A stretch of DNA of 64,000 nucleotides, taken from NCBI GenBank assembly GCA_963833495.1, contig CAWHYJ010000013.1:52732-116731 (forward strand). The letters are read 5' to 3'. The notes beneath the pieces are model-generated. The model saw nothing but the letters and a program-made list of their open reading frames with translations, ran no database searches and was not told the DNA's origin. This document shows positions 50,825-61,143 of this stretch, one piece after another (position 1 is the stretch's first letter; each line of letters begins with the position of its first letter). The DNA is from Fodinibacter sp963833495 (lineage in GTDB: Bacteria; Actinomycetota; Actinomycetes; Actinomycetales; Dermatophilaceae). Both the position numbers and the translations under genes were made by a program.

Positions 50825-51751
50825 TCAGAACACCCCGTCCTTGGTCCAGGTCTGCAGCGGGCCGGACTGGAAGTAGCGCTTGGCGACGGCCTGCGAGCTG
50901 GCCATCACGGCGCCCTGCACCCGCTGCATCTGCGCGGGCAGGTCGGCGATGACGTCGGAGGTGGCCCGGTACTCGAGCGAGGTGCGGATGCGACCCAGCT
51001 GCCGCCGGGCCTCGTCGGGGACCCCGATCCGCTCCTGCTGCGGCGCCAGGGCGTCGAGCCGGCGCTCGGCCTCGGACAGTGCGAACAGCACCGACCGGGG
51101 GAACTCGCGGTCGAGCACGAGGAAGGCGGCGGCCCGGTCGTCGCTGAGCAGCCCACGCTGGCTGCGCATGAACGCCTGTTGCGCACCGCAGCTGGAGAGC
51201 ACCACCGACCACGGTGCCCCGCCGCGCGGCAGTCCGCCGGTGGCGACGAGCCGGGCGGTCATGTCGGCCCGCTCGAGGCTGCGACCCAGCACGAGGAAGT
51301 CCCACGCCTCGTCGTGCGACATCGTCGAGTCGGCGATGCCGCTGACGAGCGCCGCGCGCTCGCGCACCCACGACAGGTGCCGCTCGGTGGCGACGGTGCG
51401 GCCGAAGCCGTGCCACCGGTGCCAGGTGGTGTTGATGCCCTCCCACAGCTCGGTCGAGAGGGTCTCGCGGGCGCGGCGGGCGTTCTCGCGGGCCGCGAAC
51501 CACGCCCCGGTGATCGAGCTGGCGTTGGAGCGGTCGAAGACCAGGGCTGCGCTGACGTCGGCGAACCCCACGTCGCCCTCGAACGGCATCCCCATGATCA
51601 CCGAGAGCACGGTGCGCGCCGCGATGTGCTCGTCGGCGCCGGGGTCCTCGAGCAGCTGCAGGCGCAGCACGTCGACGATGCGGGCGGTGCCGTCGGCGCG
51701 CTCGGTGTAGCGGCCGATCCAGAACAGCGACTCGGCGATCCGGCTCAGCAC
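50825..51751 (-). CDS. Alpha-E domain protein
   Basis: A 308-residue all-helical alpha-E protein, starting MLSRIAESLFWIGRYTERAD, the family hallmark. It also has RAALVSGIADSTMSHDEAWD and LVLGRSLERADMTARLVATG. Its biochemical role is unknown; it always goes with the permuted ATP-grasp protein. GTG 51751 overlaps the ATP-grasp stop (GTGCTGA), and the transglutaminase follows 1 base after its stop. Confidence 0.92.
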   Translation of the reverse strand: MLSRIAESLFWIGRYTERADGTARIVDVLRLQLLEDPGADEHIAARTVLSVIMGMPFEGDVGFADVSAALVFDRSNASSITGAWFAARENARRARETLSTELWEGINTTWHRWHGFGRTVATERHLSWVRERAALVSGIADSTMSHDEAWDFLVLGRSLERADMTARLVATGGLPRGGAPWSVVLSSCGAQQAFMRSQRGLLSDDRAAAFLVLDREFPRSVLFALSEAERRLDALAPQQERIGVPDEARRQLGRIRTSLEYRATSDVIADLPAQMQRVQGAVMASSQAVAKRYFQSGPLQTWTKDGVF

Positions 51752-52068
51752 GGGTCGCTCCCGGGCCGTCGGGCGCCCGTGGTCTGCTGCTGCTGTTGCT
51801 GCTGCTCGCGCATGCTGTCCTCGTGGGATGCCGTGGGCGCGCTCATGACGACCACCTCGCGGTTGTCGGGCAGCCGGCTCGGCGCGTTGCCGGCGGGGCG
51901 CCGGTCGGACAGCACCCAGGTGTCCTTGGAGCCGCCCCCCTGGCTGGAGTTGACGACCAGCTCGCCCTCGGGCAGGGCCACCCGGGTGAGGCCGCCGGGC
52001 AGCACCCGCACCCGCTCGCCGTCGTTGACCGCGAACGGGCGCAGGTCGACGTGGCGCGGGGCGAGCTT

Positions 52069-53100
52069 GCCGTCGATGAAGGTGGGGACGGTCGACAGCT
52101 GCACGACGGGCTGGGCGATCCACCCGCGTGGGTCGGCGGAGAGCTGCTTTCGCACCTTGTCCAGCGTCGGGCCGTCGGCCGTGTTGCAGACGACCAGGCC
52201 CTTGCCGCCGGAGCCGTCGACCGGCTTGACGACCATCTCCTCGAGGTGGTCGAGCACGTGCTGCAGGGCGGAGGGCTGCTCGCAGCGGAAGGTGTCGACG
52301 TTGCCCAGGATCGGGTCCTCGTCGAGGTAGAACCGGGTCAGCTCGGGCAGGTAGGAGTAGATCAGCTTGTCGTCGGCCACCCCGTTGCCCACCGCGTTGG
52401 CGACCGTCACCCGGCCGCTGCGCATGGCCGAGACCAGGCCCGCGACGCCGAGCACCGAGTCACCGCGGAAGTGCACCGGGTCGAGGAACTCGTCGTCGAC
52501 CCGGCGGTAGATGACGTCGACCGGCTTGTCACCGGTGGTGGTGCGCATCCGCACCTGCCCGCCCACGCACACCAGGTCGCGGCCCTCGACCAGCTCGACG
52601 CCCATCATCCGGGCCAGCAGGGCGTGCTCGAAGTAGGCCGAGTTGAAGACTCCGGGGGTGAGCACGACCACGGTCGGGTCGCTGGCGCCGTCGGGGGCGG
52701 AGGCGCGCAGGGCGGCCAGCAGCATCCGCGGGTAGTCGTGCACCGGGCGGATCCGCATCGTGGCGAAGGCCTCGGGGAAGACGTTGGCCATCGCCCGGCG
52801 GTTGGCGATGACGTAGCTGACGCCGCTCGGCACCCGCACGTTGTCCTCGAGCACCCGGAAGGTGCCCTGCTCGTCGCGGATCAGGTCGACGCCCGCGACG
52901 TGCACCCGCACCCCGTTGGTGGGCCGGATCCCCATCACGGCGCGGTGGTAGTGCTTCGAGCTGGCGATCAGGCGCCACGGGATGATGCCCTCGTGCACCG
53001 CGCGCGGGATCTCGCCCTCGCGCGAGTAGATGTCGTCGAGGAACGACTCCAGGGCCGTGACCCGCTGCACGACACCGGACTCGATCACCTGCCACTCGTG
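52069..53100 (-). repeat. ATP-grasp tandem duplication, downstream copy
   Basis: This 1,032-base direct repeat is offset 1,039 bases from 53108-54139. A stretch of about 130 bases compared by eye differs at about 6 positions, while the translated 344 residues differ at only three (P/A, E/D and S/T). The difference is thus mostly synonymous. Confidence 0.88.
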
Positions 53101-53107
53101 GGAGATT

Positions 53108-54139
53108 GCCGTCGATGAACGTGGGGACGGTCGACAGCTGCACGACGGGCTGGGCGATCCACCCGCGCGGGTCGGCGGTGAGCTGCTTGCGCACCTTGTC
53201 GAGGGTCGGGCCGTCGGCCGTGTTGCAGACGACCAGGCCCTTGCCGCCGGAGCCGTCGACCGGCTTGACGACCATCTCGTCGAGGTGGTCGAGCACGTGC
53301 TGCAGGGCGGAGGCCTGCTCGCACCGGAAGGTGTCGACGTTGCCCAGGATGGGGTCCTCGTCGAGGTAGAACCGGGTCAGCTCGGGCAGGTAGGAGTAGA
53401 TCAGCTTGTCGTCGGCCACGCCGTTGCCCACGGCGTTCGCGACGGTCACCCGACCGCTGCGCATGGCCGAGACCAGGCCGGCGACGCCGAGCACCGAGTC
53501 GCCCCGGAAGTGCACCGGGTCGAGGAACTCGTCGTCGACCCGGCGGTAGATGACGTCGACCGGCTTGTCGCCGGTGGTGGTGCGCATCCGCACCTGCCCG
53601 CCCACGCACACCAGGTCGCGGCCCTCGACGAGCTCGACGCCCATCATCCGGGCCAGCAGGGCGTGCTCGAAGTAGGCCGAGTTGAAGACGCCGGGGGTGA
53701 GCACGACGACGGTGGGGTCACTGGCGCCGTCCGGCGCCGAGGCCCGCAGGGCGGCGAGCAGCATCCGCGGGTAGTCGTGCACCGGTCGGATCCGCATCGT
53801 GGCGAAGGCCTCGGGGAAGACGTTGGCCATCGCCCGGCGGTTGGCGATGACGTAGCTGACGCCGGACGGCACCCGCACGTTGTCCTCGAGCACCCGGAAG
53901 GTGCCCTGCTCGTCGCGGATCAGGTCGACGCCGGCGACGTGCACCCGCACCCCGTTGGTGGGCCGGATGCCCATCACGGCCCGGTGGTAGTGCTTCGAGC
54001 TGGCGATCAGCCGCCACGGGATGATGCCCTCGTGCACCGCGCGCGGGATCTCTCCCTCGCGGGAGTAGATGTCGTCGAGGAAGGACTCCAGGGCCGTGAC
54101 CCGTTGCACCACACCGGACTCGATGACCTGCCACTCGTG
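53108..54139 (-). repeat. ATP-grasp tandem duplication, upstream copy
   Basis: This partner of 52069-53100 has the same length to the base. Seven bases (GGAGATT, 53101-53107) separate the copies. The join reads PTFIDGN then a fusion to S-HEWQ, breaking the frame. Confidence 0.88.
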
Positions 54140-54585
54140 CGCCGAGATCACCCGCGGCACCGCATCGAGCGGGAAGGGCCGCTCCTCGCCGGCGTAGTCG
54201 AAGGTGACCCCCTGGTCCAGGTAGGACCGGGCCAGGGTGTCGGCCCGCTCCTTGAGGGTGCCGGCGTTCATCGCCCGCAGCGTGTGGAAGACCGGCTTGT
54301 AGGCGGTGCGGGGGGCGCCGGACTCGGCCAGCATCTCGTCCCACGCCGCACCCAGGGTGTAGGAGTCGAACAGGCTTCCCGCTGCCTCGGGGTCGGTCTG
54401 CTCGCTCACGTGACGAACCTATGGCCATCGCGTGAACCTGTCATTCCACCAATGTTCCCGGCAGGTTTCGCCGGATGCCGTCCCGGTCCGGGGATGCTGC
54501 TGCGGTCCGACGGACCGGCGCATCCCCGCGAACTCAACTGGTGGCAGCATTGGGAGCGTCCGCCGTCAGCGAAAGAGAACCCCTC

Positions 54586-54996
54586 GTGCGCACCCTGCTC
54601 AACATCATCTGGTTCGTCTTCGGCGGGCTCTGGCTCGCCCTGGGCTACGCGCTGGCCGGGGTGGTCTTCTGCATCCTCATCGTCACCATCCCGCTCGGGG
54701 TGGCGTCCTTCCGGATGGCGAGCTACGCCCTGTGGCCGTTCGGTCGGGCGGTCGTGCCCAAGGAGGGCGCCGGCGCCGGTGCGGCGGTCCTCAACGTCGT
54801 GTGGATCATCCTGGCCGGCTGGTGGCTCGCCCTGCTGCACCTCACGACGGCGGTGGCCCAGGCGATCACGATCATCGGCATCCCGCTCGCCGTCGCGAAC
54901 CTCAAGCTCATCCCGGTCTCGCTGGTGCCCTACGGCAAGCAGATCGTGCCCACCGACTCGCTGCCCCCGGACCAGCGACCCGTGCACGCGTTCTGA
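54586..54996 (+). CDS. YccF-domain inner membrane protein
   Basis: A 136-residue membrane protein with two YccF repeats. Each has two hydrophobic helices: LLNIIWFVFGGLWLALGYAL and VLNVVWIILAGWWLALLHLT, with C-terminal parts CILIVTIPLGVASFRMASYA and AITIIGIPLAVANLKLIPVS. The W-(I/F)-(V/I)-x-(A/F)-G-(W/L)-W motif is typical. Its function is unknown. GTG 54586 has AAAGAGA upstream and was preferred to a longer frame with no hydrophobic N-terminus. It converges on recX with a 19-base gap. Confidence 0.88.
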   Translation: MRTLLNIIWFVFGGLWLALGYALAGVVFCILIVTIPLGVASFRMASYALWPFGRAVVPKEGAGAGAAVLNVVWIILAGWWLALLHLTTAVAQAITIIGIPLAVANLKLIPVSLVPYGKQIVPTDSLPPDQRPVHAF

Positions 54997-55015
54997 CGCT
55001 GCCGGGTCTGGGAGG

Positions 55016-55669
55016 TCAGTCGCGCTGGTGCTCCGGCGCCTCACGGACCGCCTCGCGCACCACGCGCATCGACAGCTCGGACGGGTAGCCCTTGCGGGCG
55101 AGCATCCCGGCCAGCCGCCGGGTCTGCACGAGCGGCTCGAGACCGCTCATCGAACGCATCTTCTTCGCAACCAGCTCACGGGCGCGGTCCTCCTCGTCGT
55201 GCGGGCCGACCTCGTCGAGCGCCGCCTGCGCGGTCTCGTCGTCGACCCCCTTGCGGCGCAGCTCCTGGGCCAGGGCGCGCCGGGCCAGCCCGCGGCCGGC
55301 CTGCTGCGACCGCACCAGCATCCCGGCGTAGGCGGTGTCGTCGACCAGCCCGACCTCCTCCATCCGGTCGAGCACGGCGGCGGCGACGTCGTCGGGGCAG
55401 TCCTTGCGACGCAGTGCCTGCTCGAGCTGTGACCGGCTTCGCGGCGCCGCGGTGAGCTGGCGCAGCACGATCTGGCGGGCCCAGTCGTAGGGGTCGGGCT
55501 CGCTGCCCCGGGTGCGTGGGTCGGCCTCCGGGTCCGGCGGCGGCGCGCCGCGGTCACGACGCCCCGACACCCGCCTCGAAGACTCCTCGGCCGGGATGTC
55601 GGGCGAACCCACCGCCGTCGACCCCACCGCCCATGCGGGCGGCGGGGTCGACGAGTCGGCGAACGGCAT
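55016..55669 (-). CDS. recX: Regulatory protein RecX
   Basis: RecX binds RecA filaments and blocks strand exchange. The 217-residue protein has a Pro/Arg-rich N-terminal extension of about 60 residues, then three RecX repeats: WARQIVLRQLTAAPRSRSQL, VDDTAYAGMLVRSQQAGRGL and ARRALAQELRRKGVDDETAQ. It is the second gene of recA-recX, 20 bases downstream of recA. Confidence 0.93.
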   Translation of the reverse strand: MPFADSSTPPPAWAVGSTAVGSPDIPAEESSRRVSGRRDRGAPPPDPEADPRTRGSEPDPYDWARQIVLRQLTAAPRSRSQLEQALRRKDCPDDVAAAVLDRMEEVGLVDDTAYAGMLVRSQQAGRGLARRALAQELRRKGVDDETAQAALDEVGPHDEEDRARELVAKKMRSMSGLEPLVQTRRLAGMLARKGYPSELSMRVVREAVREAPEHQRD

Positions 55670-55689
55670 CCTGAACAGCCCGGGTGGGC

Positions 55690-56787
55690 TCAGAACTCGA
55701 CCGGGATCTCGGGCACGGCCGCGATCTCGGGGCGCGGAACCCCGATGCCGAGCTTGTCCTTGATGTTCTTCTCGAGCTCGTCGGCGAGCTCGGGGTTGTC
55801 CTTGAGGAACGACCGGGCGTTCTCCTTGCCCTGGCCGAGCTGGTCGCCGTCCATGGTGTACCAGGCGCCGGCCTTGCGCACGAAGCCCTGCTCGACACCC
55901 ATGTCGATCAGGCCGCCCTCGCGGGAGATGCCCTGGCCGTAGATGATGTCGAACTCGGCCTGCTTGAACGGCGGGCTCACCTTGTTCTTGACGACCTTGC
56001 AGCGGGTGCGGTTGCCGACCGCGTCGGTGCCGTCCTTGAGGGTCTCGATGCGCCGCACGTCGAGGCGGACCGAGGCGTAGAACTTCAGCGCCTTGCCACC
56101 GGTGGTGGTCTCGGGCGAGCCGAACATGACGCCGATCTTCTCGCGCAGCTGGTTGATGAAGATCGCGGTGGTGCCGGTGGTGCTGAGGGCGCCGGTGATC
56201 TTGCGCAGCGCCTGCGACATCAGCCGGGCCTGCAGGCCCACGTGGCTGTCGCCCATCTCGCCCTCGATCTCGGCCCGGGGCACCAGCGCCGCGACCGAGT
56301 CGATGACGATGATGTCGAGCGCGCCCGAGCGGATCAGCATGTCGGCGATCTCGAGGGCCTGCTCCCCCGTGTCGGGCTGGGAGACCAGGAGCGCGTCGGT
56401 GTCGACGCCGAGGGCCTTGGCGTACTCGGGGTCGAGCGCGTGCTCGGCATCGATGAACGCCGCGATGCCCCCGGCCTTCTGGGCGTTGGCCACCGCGTGC
56501 AGCGCGACGGTGGTCTTGCCCGAGCTCTCCGGACCGTAGATCTCGACGACGCGGCCGCGGGGCAGGCCGCCGATGCCGAGAGCGACGTCGAGGGCGATCG
56601 AGCCGGTCGGGATGACCTCGATGGGGGGCCGCACGTCGTCGCCGAGGCGCATGACAGCGCCCTTGCCGTGCTGCTTCTCGATCTGGGCCATGACCGAGGC
56701 CAGGGCCTTGTCGCGCTCACCGCCGGGGGCAGCAGCGAGGGGGTTGGGGGTGAGGACGCTCCCGCGGGAGCCGTTGGGACCAGCCAT
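55690..56787 (-). CDS. recA: Recombinase A
   Basis: RecA is the ATP-dependent strand-exchange protein and the coprotease for LexA. The 365-residue product has Walker A GPESSGKT (85-92), VVDSVAALVP, the QALRKITGALSTTGTTAIFI region with NQLREKIGVMFG, and a C-terminal domain ending in an acidic stretch plus GVPRPEIAAVPEIPVEF. No intein is present. An SOS box lies 175 bases upstream, and a -10-like TAGGGT (minus strand, 56955-56960) is between the box and the gene. Confidence 0.97.
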   Translation of the reverse strand: MAGPNGSRGSVLTPNPLAAAPGGERDKALASVMAQIEKQHGKGAVMRLGDDVRPPIEVIPTGSIALDVALGIGGLPRGRVVEIYGPESSGKTTVALHAVANAQKAGGIAAFIDAEHALDPEYAKALGVDTDALLVSQPDTGEQALEIADMLIRSGALDIIVIDSVAALVPRAEIEGEMGDSHVGLQARLMSQALRKITGALSTTGTTAIFINQLREKIGVMFGSPETTTGGKALKFYASVRLDVRRIETLKDGTDAVGNRTRCKVVKNKVSPPFKQAEFDIIYGQGISREGGLIDMGVEQGFVRKAGAWYTMDGDQLGQGKENARSFLKDNPELADELEKNIKDKLGIGVPRPEIAAVPEIPVEF

Positions 56788-56961
56788 GTCGCACCTGTTC
56801 TTCCTGTCGTGCAGCGAGCGCGCCCACCGGCGACCACTCTCGCCGTCGGTCTCGTCGCGAGGTCTGGTCAGACGCTAGGTGGCGGCACCGACATCGGTCA
56901 CGGACTGCCGTTGGGCCTGTGGACGAGTGCTGTCGGAAGCGCCACCTGTGGACGACCCTAG

Positions 56962-56977
56962 CCGAACACCTGTTCGA
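56962..56977 (-). promoter_or_regulatory. LexA-type SOS box upstream of recA
   Basis: CCGAAC-ACCT-GTTCGA matches the actinobacterial LexA operator TCGAAC-RNRY-GTTCGA except for the first base and one position of the centre. It lies in the 244-base gap between recA and the homocysteine methyltransferase gene, so recA-recX is the likely target. Confidence 0.85.
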
Positions 56978-57031
56978 CGTGGCGGATCGCCGCGCGACAC
57001 GCCGGGCGTGTCGAGATGTCCTGCTGAACCA

Positions 57032-57979
57032 CTAGGCAGCCGACGCGGAGACACCCCACATGGCCGCGACGTGGCGGGCATCGGTGCCGCAGCAGCCACC
57101 GACGACGTGCAGCCCCGGCAATGATGCCGCCAGCGCCGCCTGCTCGCTGCCGAGCACCGCCGGGTCGCCGTCGTCGAGCCCTTCCGCGGCCTCGAGCTCG
57201 GCGTGGCTGAGGGTCGAGGCGTTCACCCGGGTGCCACCGATCCGCTCCAGCCACGGCCCGGCGTCCGCCACGGCCCGGGCCACGTGCGAGGGGTGCGCGC
57301 AGTTGACCACGAACCAGTCGGGGGGCGCGACGTCGTCGACCGCCTCGACCGCTGCCCGTAGCGCCGTGCCGTCGGGCAGCCGGCCGTCGGTCTCGACGGT
57401 GAACCCGACCGACACCGGCAGGCCGGCCTCACCGGCGGCCAGGGTCACCCCGATCCCCTCGTTCACGGTGGTCAACGTCAGCGAGGTCACCAGCTGCGCC
57501 CCGGCCTCGGCGAACGCCCGGACCTGCGCCAGGTGGTAGTCGCGAGCCTCCCAGGGGTCCATCACCTCGCCGACGACGTAGCCGTCCCCTCGCGGGCCGA
57601 CCATCCCGGCCACCACGACCTCGGGCACCTCGTCGGAGTACCGCTCCCCCAGCTCGGCCAGCAGCCGCACGGCATCGGTGTTGACCCCGACCAGCCCATC
57701 GGCACCGACGCCCAGCCGGGCGCCCCAGTCGGAGCTCGCCCGCCACGTGGGCGTCTCGAGGAACAGCCCGGCCCCGGCCGCCGCCGCGATCTGCGCGTAC
57801 TGCGAGTAGTAGTTGACGAGCAGCTCGCGGCCCTTGGGGTCGATGAGCAGGGGAAACGCGGCGAAGTGCGCCAGCTCGACACCGTGGTGGAAGACCAGGT
57901 CGGTCTCGAGGCCGCCGTCGGTGACGTAGCCCGGCAGACCGCGATCGAGTGCCAGCGTGGCCGGCCGGGGACTGGTCAT
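57032..57979 (-). CDS. mmuM: Homocysteine S-methyltransferase
   Basis: The enzyme transfers a methyl group from S-methylmethionine (or SAM) to homocysteine. The 315-residue product has GGLETDLVFHHGVEL near the N-terminus and zinc cysteines in FVVNCAHPSHV and VVGGCCGTDARHV. ATG 57979 was chosen; an in-frame ATG at 58000 adds seven residues. It runs in the same direction as recA but its stop is upstream of the SOS box. Confidence 0.9.
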   Translation of the reverse strand: MTSPRPATLALDRGLPGYVTDGGLETDLVFHHGVELAHFAAFPLLIDPKGRELLVNYYSQYAQIAAAAGAGLFLETPTWRASSDWGARLGVGADGLVGVNTDAVRLLAELGERYSDEVPEVVVAGMVGPRGDGYVVGEVMDPWEARDYHLAQVRAFAEAGAQLVTSLTLTTVNEGIGVTLAAGEAGLPVSVGFTVETDGRLPDGTALRAAVEAVDDVAPPDWFVVNCAHPSHVARAVADAGPWLERIGGTRVNASTLSHAELEAAEGLDDGDPAVLGSEQAALAASLPGLHVVGGCCGTDARHVAAMWGVSASAA

Positions 57980-58232
57980 CCAGCCAGTCTCCGTCGCCAC
58001 CGCGGCCGCGTCGACCCCCTGTCGAGGGTCAGCGCGCCCCGAGAGCCGATGCCTTGGCGTCAGCCGAACCGCGCAGCATCGGGCCGCAGCTCAGGGCCGG
58101 CGCCGTGTCGCCCGCTGTGGGGACGACGGTGACCGTCGACATCACGCCGCACTTGTGGTCGACCGACCCGATCCCGGACCGCCGTGCCGTGGTCCCCCCG
58201 CGGTCGCCCGAACCCTGACCCACTGGTCTCAC

Positions 58233-59051
58233 TCAGGTGAGCAGCAGCTTCCCGATCCGGCGGGACGCCCCGACGACGCCGAGCACCCCCAGCACGGCGA
58301 GGTAGGCCACGTTGCCGAGCAGCGGCCACCCCACCTCGCCGAGCATCAGCCCGCGCTCGAGCGCGACGCCCTGGTAGAGCGGCGTCGCGGCCACCACCCA
58401 CTGCAGCGACTCGGGGTACGTCGACAGCGGGAAGAACGTGGCGGAGAACAGGAACATCGGCTGGATCGCCAGCGTGACGTAGTCGAAGTGCTGCCAGCTC
58501 GTCATGAAGGTGGTGGCGAACATGCCGACAGCCCCGAACGCCAGGCCGATGAGCACGGCCGCGGGGAGCGCGAGCAGCGCCCACCACGACTCCACGAGAC
58601 CGGCGACCACAGCGACGACGAGGAACATCCCCGAGTAGAGGGCGCCCCGCATCAGCGACCAGGTGATCTCGCCGACGGCGACGTCGCGCGGCCCGAGCGG
58701 GGTGGCGAGCATCGCGTCGTAGAGGTGCTGGTACTTCAGCTTGAAGAACACGTTGTAGGTGCTGTCGGCGATGGCGCCGTTCATCGCCGACGAGGCGAGC
58801 AGTGCCGGCGCCACGAACGCGGCGTAGGGGACGGTCTTCCCACCGTCGGTCGTGATGTCGCCGACCAGCGCCCCCAGCCCCACCCCGATCGAGAACAGGT
58901 AGAAGACCGGCTCGACGAACCCGCTGAGCAGCAGCAGCCAGGCCCGCCGGAACGCCGTCATGTTGCGCCCGACCACGTGGCGGGCGAGCCCCAGCCCCGC
59001 GGGGAACGGCAGCAGCCGCGCCGCGCGGGTGGCCCCGGGCAGCGCGCTCAC
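58233..59051 (-). CDS. ABC-2 type transporter permease (second)
   Basis: A 272-residue membrane protein with six hydrophobic segments, for example AWLLLLSGFVEPVFYLFSIG and PMFLFSATFFPLSTYPESLQ, the NodJ/DrrB-like signature region. It works with the adjacent permease and ATPase. GTG 59051 overlaps the previous stop (GTGA). The 181 bases beyond it hold no supportable gene. Confidence 0.9.
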   Translation of the reverse strand: MSALPGATRAARLLPFPAGLGLARHVVGRNMTAFRRAWLLLLSGFVEPVFYLFSIGVGLGALVGDITTDGGKTVPYAAFVAPALLASSAMNGAIADSTYNVFFKLKYQHLYDAMLATPLGPRDVAVGEITWSLMRGALYSGMFLVVAVVAGLVESWWALLALPAAVLIGLAFGAVGMFATTFMTSWQHFDYVTLAIQPMFLFSATFFPLSTYPESLQWVVAATPLYQGVALERGLMLGEVGWPLLGNVAYLAVLGVLGVVGASRRIGKLLLT

Positions 59052-59898
59052 GAGACCAGCCTCCGGGTGAACGAGCGGCGGGCGAGCACCCAGCCCACCG
59101 CGACGTAGACCAGCAGCACGGCCAGGTGCACCGCCCCCAGCGCCCCGGGCGGTGTGCCGGTGGCGGCGTCGCGGGACAGCTCGACCCCGTGCCACAGGGG
59201 CGTGACCCAGGCGATCGGCTGCATCCACACCGGCAGCTGGTCGATGGGGAAGAAGGTGCCGGAGAACAGCATCAGCGGGGTGACGACGAACCGGAAGAGG
59301 ATGCTGAAGCCGTTGTCGTTGTCGAGCCAGGCGGACAGGGCGAAGGTGGGAACCGCGAAGGCCAGCCCGGTGAGTACGGCGACGGGCACGGCCAGCAGCA
59401 CCCACCACGAGGCGAAGGCGCCGAAGAGCGCCGCGACGAGCACGAAGATCACGGCGCCGGTGAACAGGTGGAAGGCCACGATGCCCAGGTGGCCGCCGAG
59501 AACCTCGACCACGCGCAGCGGCGTCGCGAGCATGGCGGCGTACATCTGGTTCCACTTGATGTAGCCCATGACCGCGTAGGTGGACTCACCGAAGGCGGTC
59601 AGCATCGCCTGCATCGCGAGGATGCCGGGCACGACGTACTGCAGGTAGGGCACCCCGTCGACCCCACCGGCGCTGGAGTCGACCAGGGTCCCCAGCCCCA
59701 GGCCCATGGAGAGCAGGAAGAACAGCGGCGACAGGAACCGGCTGATGATCGAGCCGCGCCACGTGCGCCGGTAGACCAGGAAGTGGTGCGCCATCACCGC
59801 CCCGAGCCGCTCGACCGAGGTCGTCGGCCGGCGCGCGCCGAAGCCGAGGCGCCCGCTCGGGGTGCCCGCGGTGATGCTCCCGGGTGCCGTGGTCGTCA

Positions 59899-59899
<1 letters not shown>
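59048..59899 (-). CDS. ABC-2 type transporter permease (first)
   Basis: A 283-residue membrane protein with six helices. RFLSPLFFLLSMGLGLGTLV and GTFFPIDQLPVWMQPIAWVT match the DrrB/NodJ type. The two permeases are related but distinct, so they probably form a heterodimer. Its ATG overlaps the ATPase stop (ATGA). Confidence 0.9.
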
Positions 59900-60828
<929 letters not shown>

Positions 60829-60866
60829 CGGAGGGACCCTAGTCGAGCCCCCGGACAGCGCGCCCG

Positions 60867-61088
60867 TCAGTTTCGGGCCGGCTTGTCCAGGCCGTGCCGG
60901 CGGTTCTCGGGCACGTCCATCGCGTCGCACAGGGCGATCCAGACCTCGCGCGGCGGCACCCCGGCGTCGAGGGCCTCCTGCGCGGTGCGGCCACCGAGGG
61001 CCGCCATGTGCGTGGAGCCGGCGAGCGAGTGCGCGTAGGCAGCACCGAACTCGTCCTCGGCGAGGACCCAGAACCGGGACAGGCGCAT
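60867..61088 (-). CDS. DUF3046 protein
   Basis: A 73-residue conserved actinobacterial protein of unknown function: MRLSRFWVLAEDEFGAAYAH, then ALGGRTAQEALDAGVPPREV and WIALCDAMDVPENRRHGLDK. It is usually found near recA/recX; here it is separated from them by the ABC system. It is divergent from the amidase gene. Confidence 0.92.
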   Translation of the reverse strand: MRLSRFWVLAEDEFGAAYAHSLAGSTHMAALGGRTAQEALDAGVPPREVWIALCDAMDVPENRRHGLDKPARN

Positions 61089-61143
61089 GCGGGGATGGTA
61101 TGCCGTGGTACCCACCTCCCACACCACCGGCATACTGGCCCGC

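Larger units (their letters stand above)
51745..54409 (-). pseudogene. Circularly permuted ATP-grasp protein, chimeric with 1,032-bp tandem duplication
   Basis: Homologous to the CP_ATP-grasp family (COG2308), first gene of the ATP-grasp / alpha-E / transglutaminase operon. The frame from GTG 54409 reads a normal N-terminus and goes to VPTFIDG. It then enters sequence that repeats residues 91 to about 434, so the frame is lost and stops at 52529. A second frame (from about 53100 to the stop at 51745) starts at HEWQVIESGVVQ and runs to a normal end (DLRPFAVNDGERVRVLPGGL, VVNSSQGGGSKDTWV), then a 7-Gln run. No single product is intact. Separate 5' and 3' products could be translated, but neither would have a complete ATP-grasp fold. 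Either two tandem paralogues lost the part between them, or the assembly is chimeric. Confidence 0.85.

Noticed and set aside
58029..58232. Minus-strand open frame of 67 codons between the ABC permease and mmuM
   Set aside because: It has no ribosome site or family motif and no hydrophobic or repeat pattern; it cannot be told apart from chance in GC-rich DNA.
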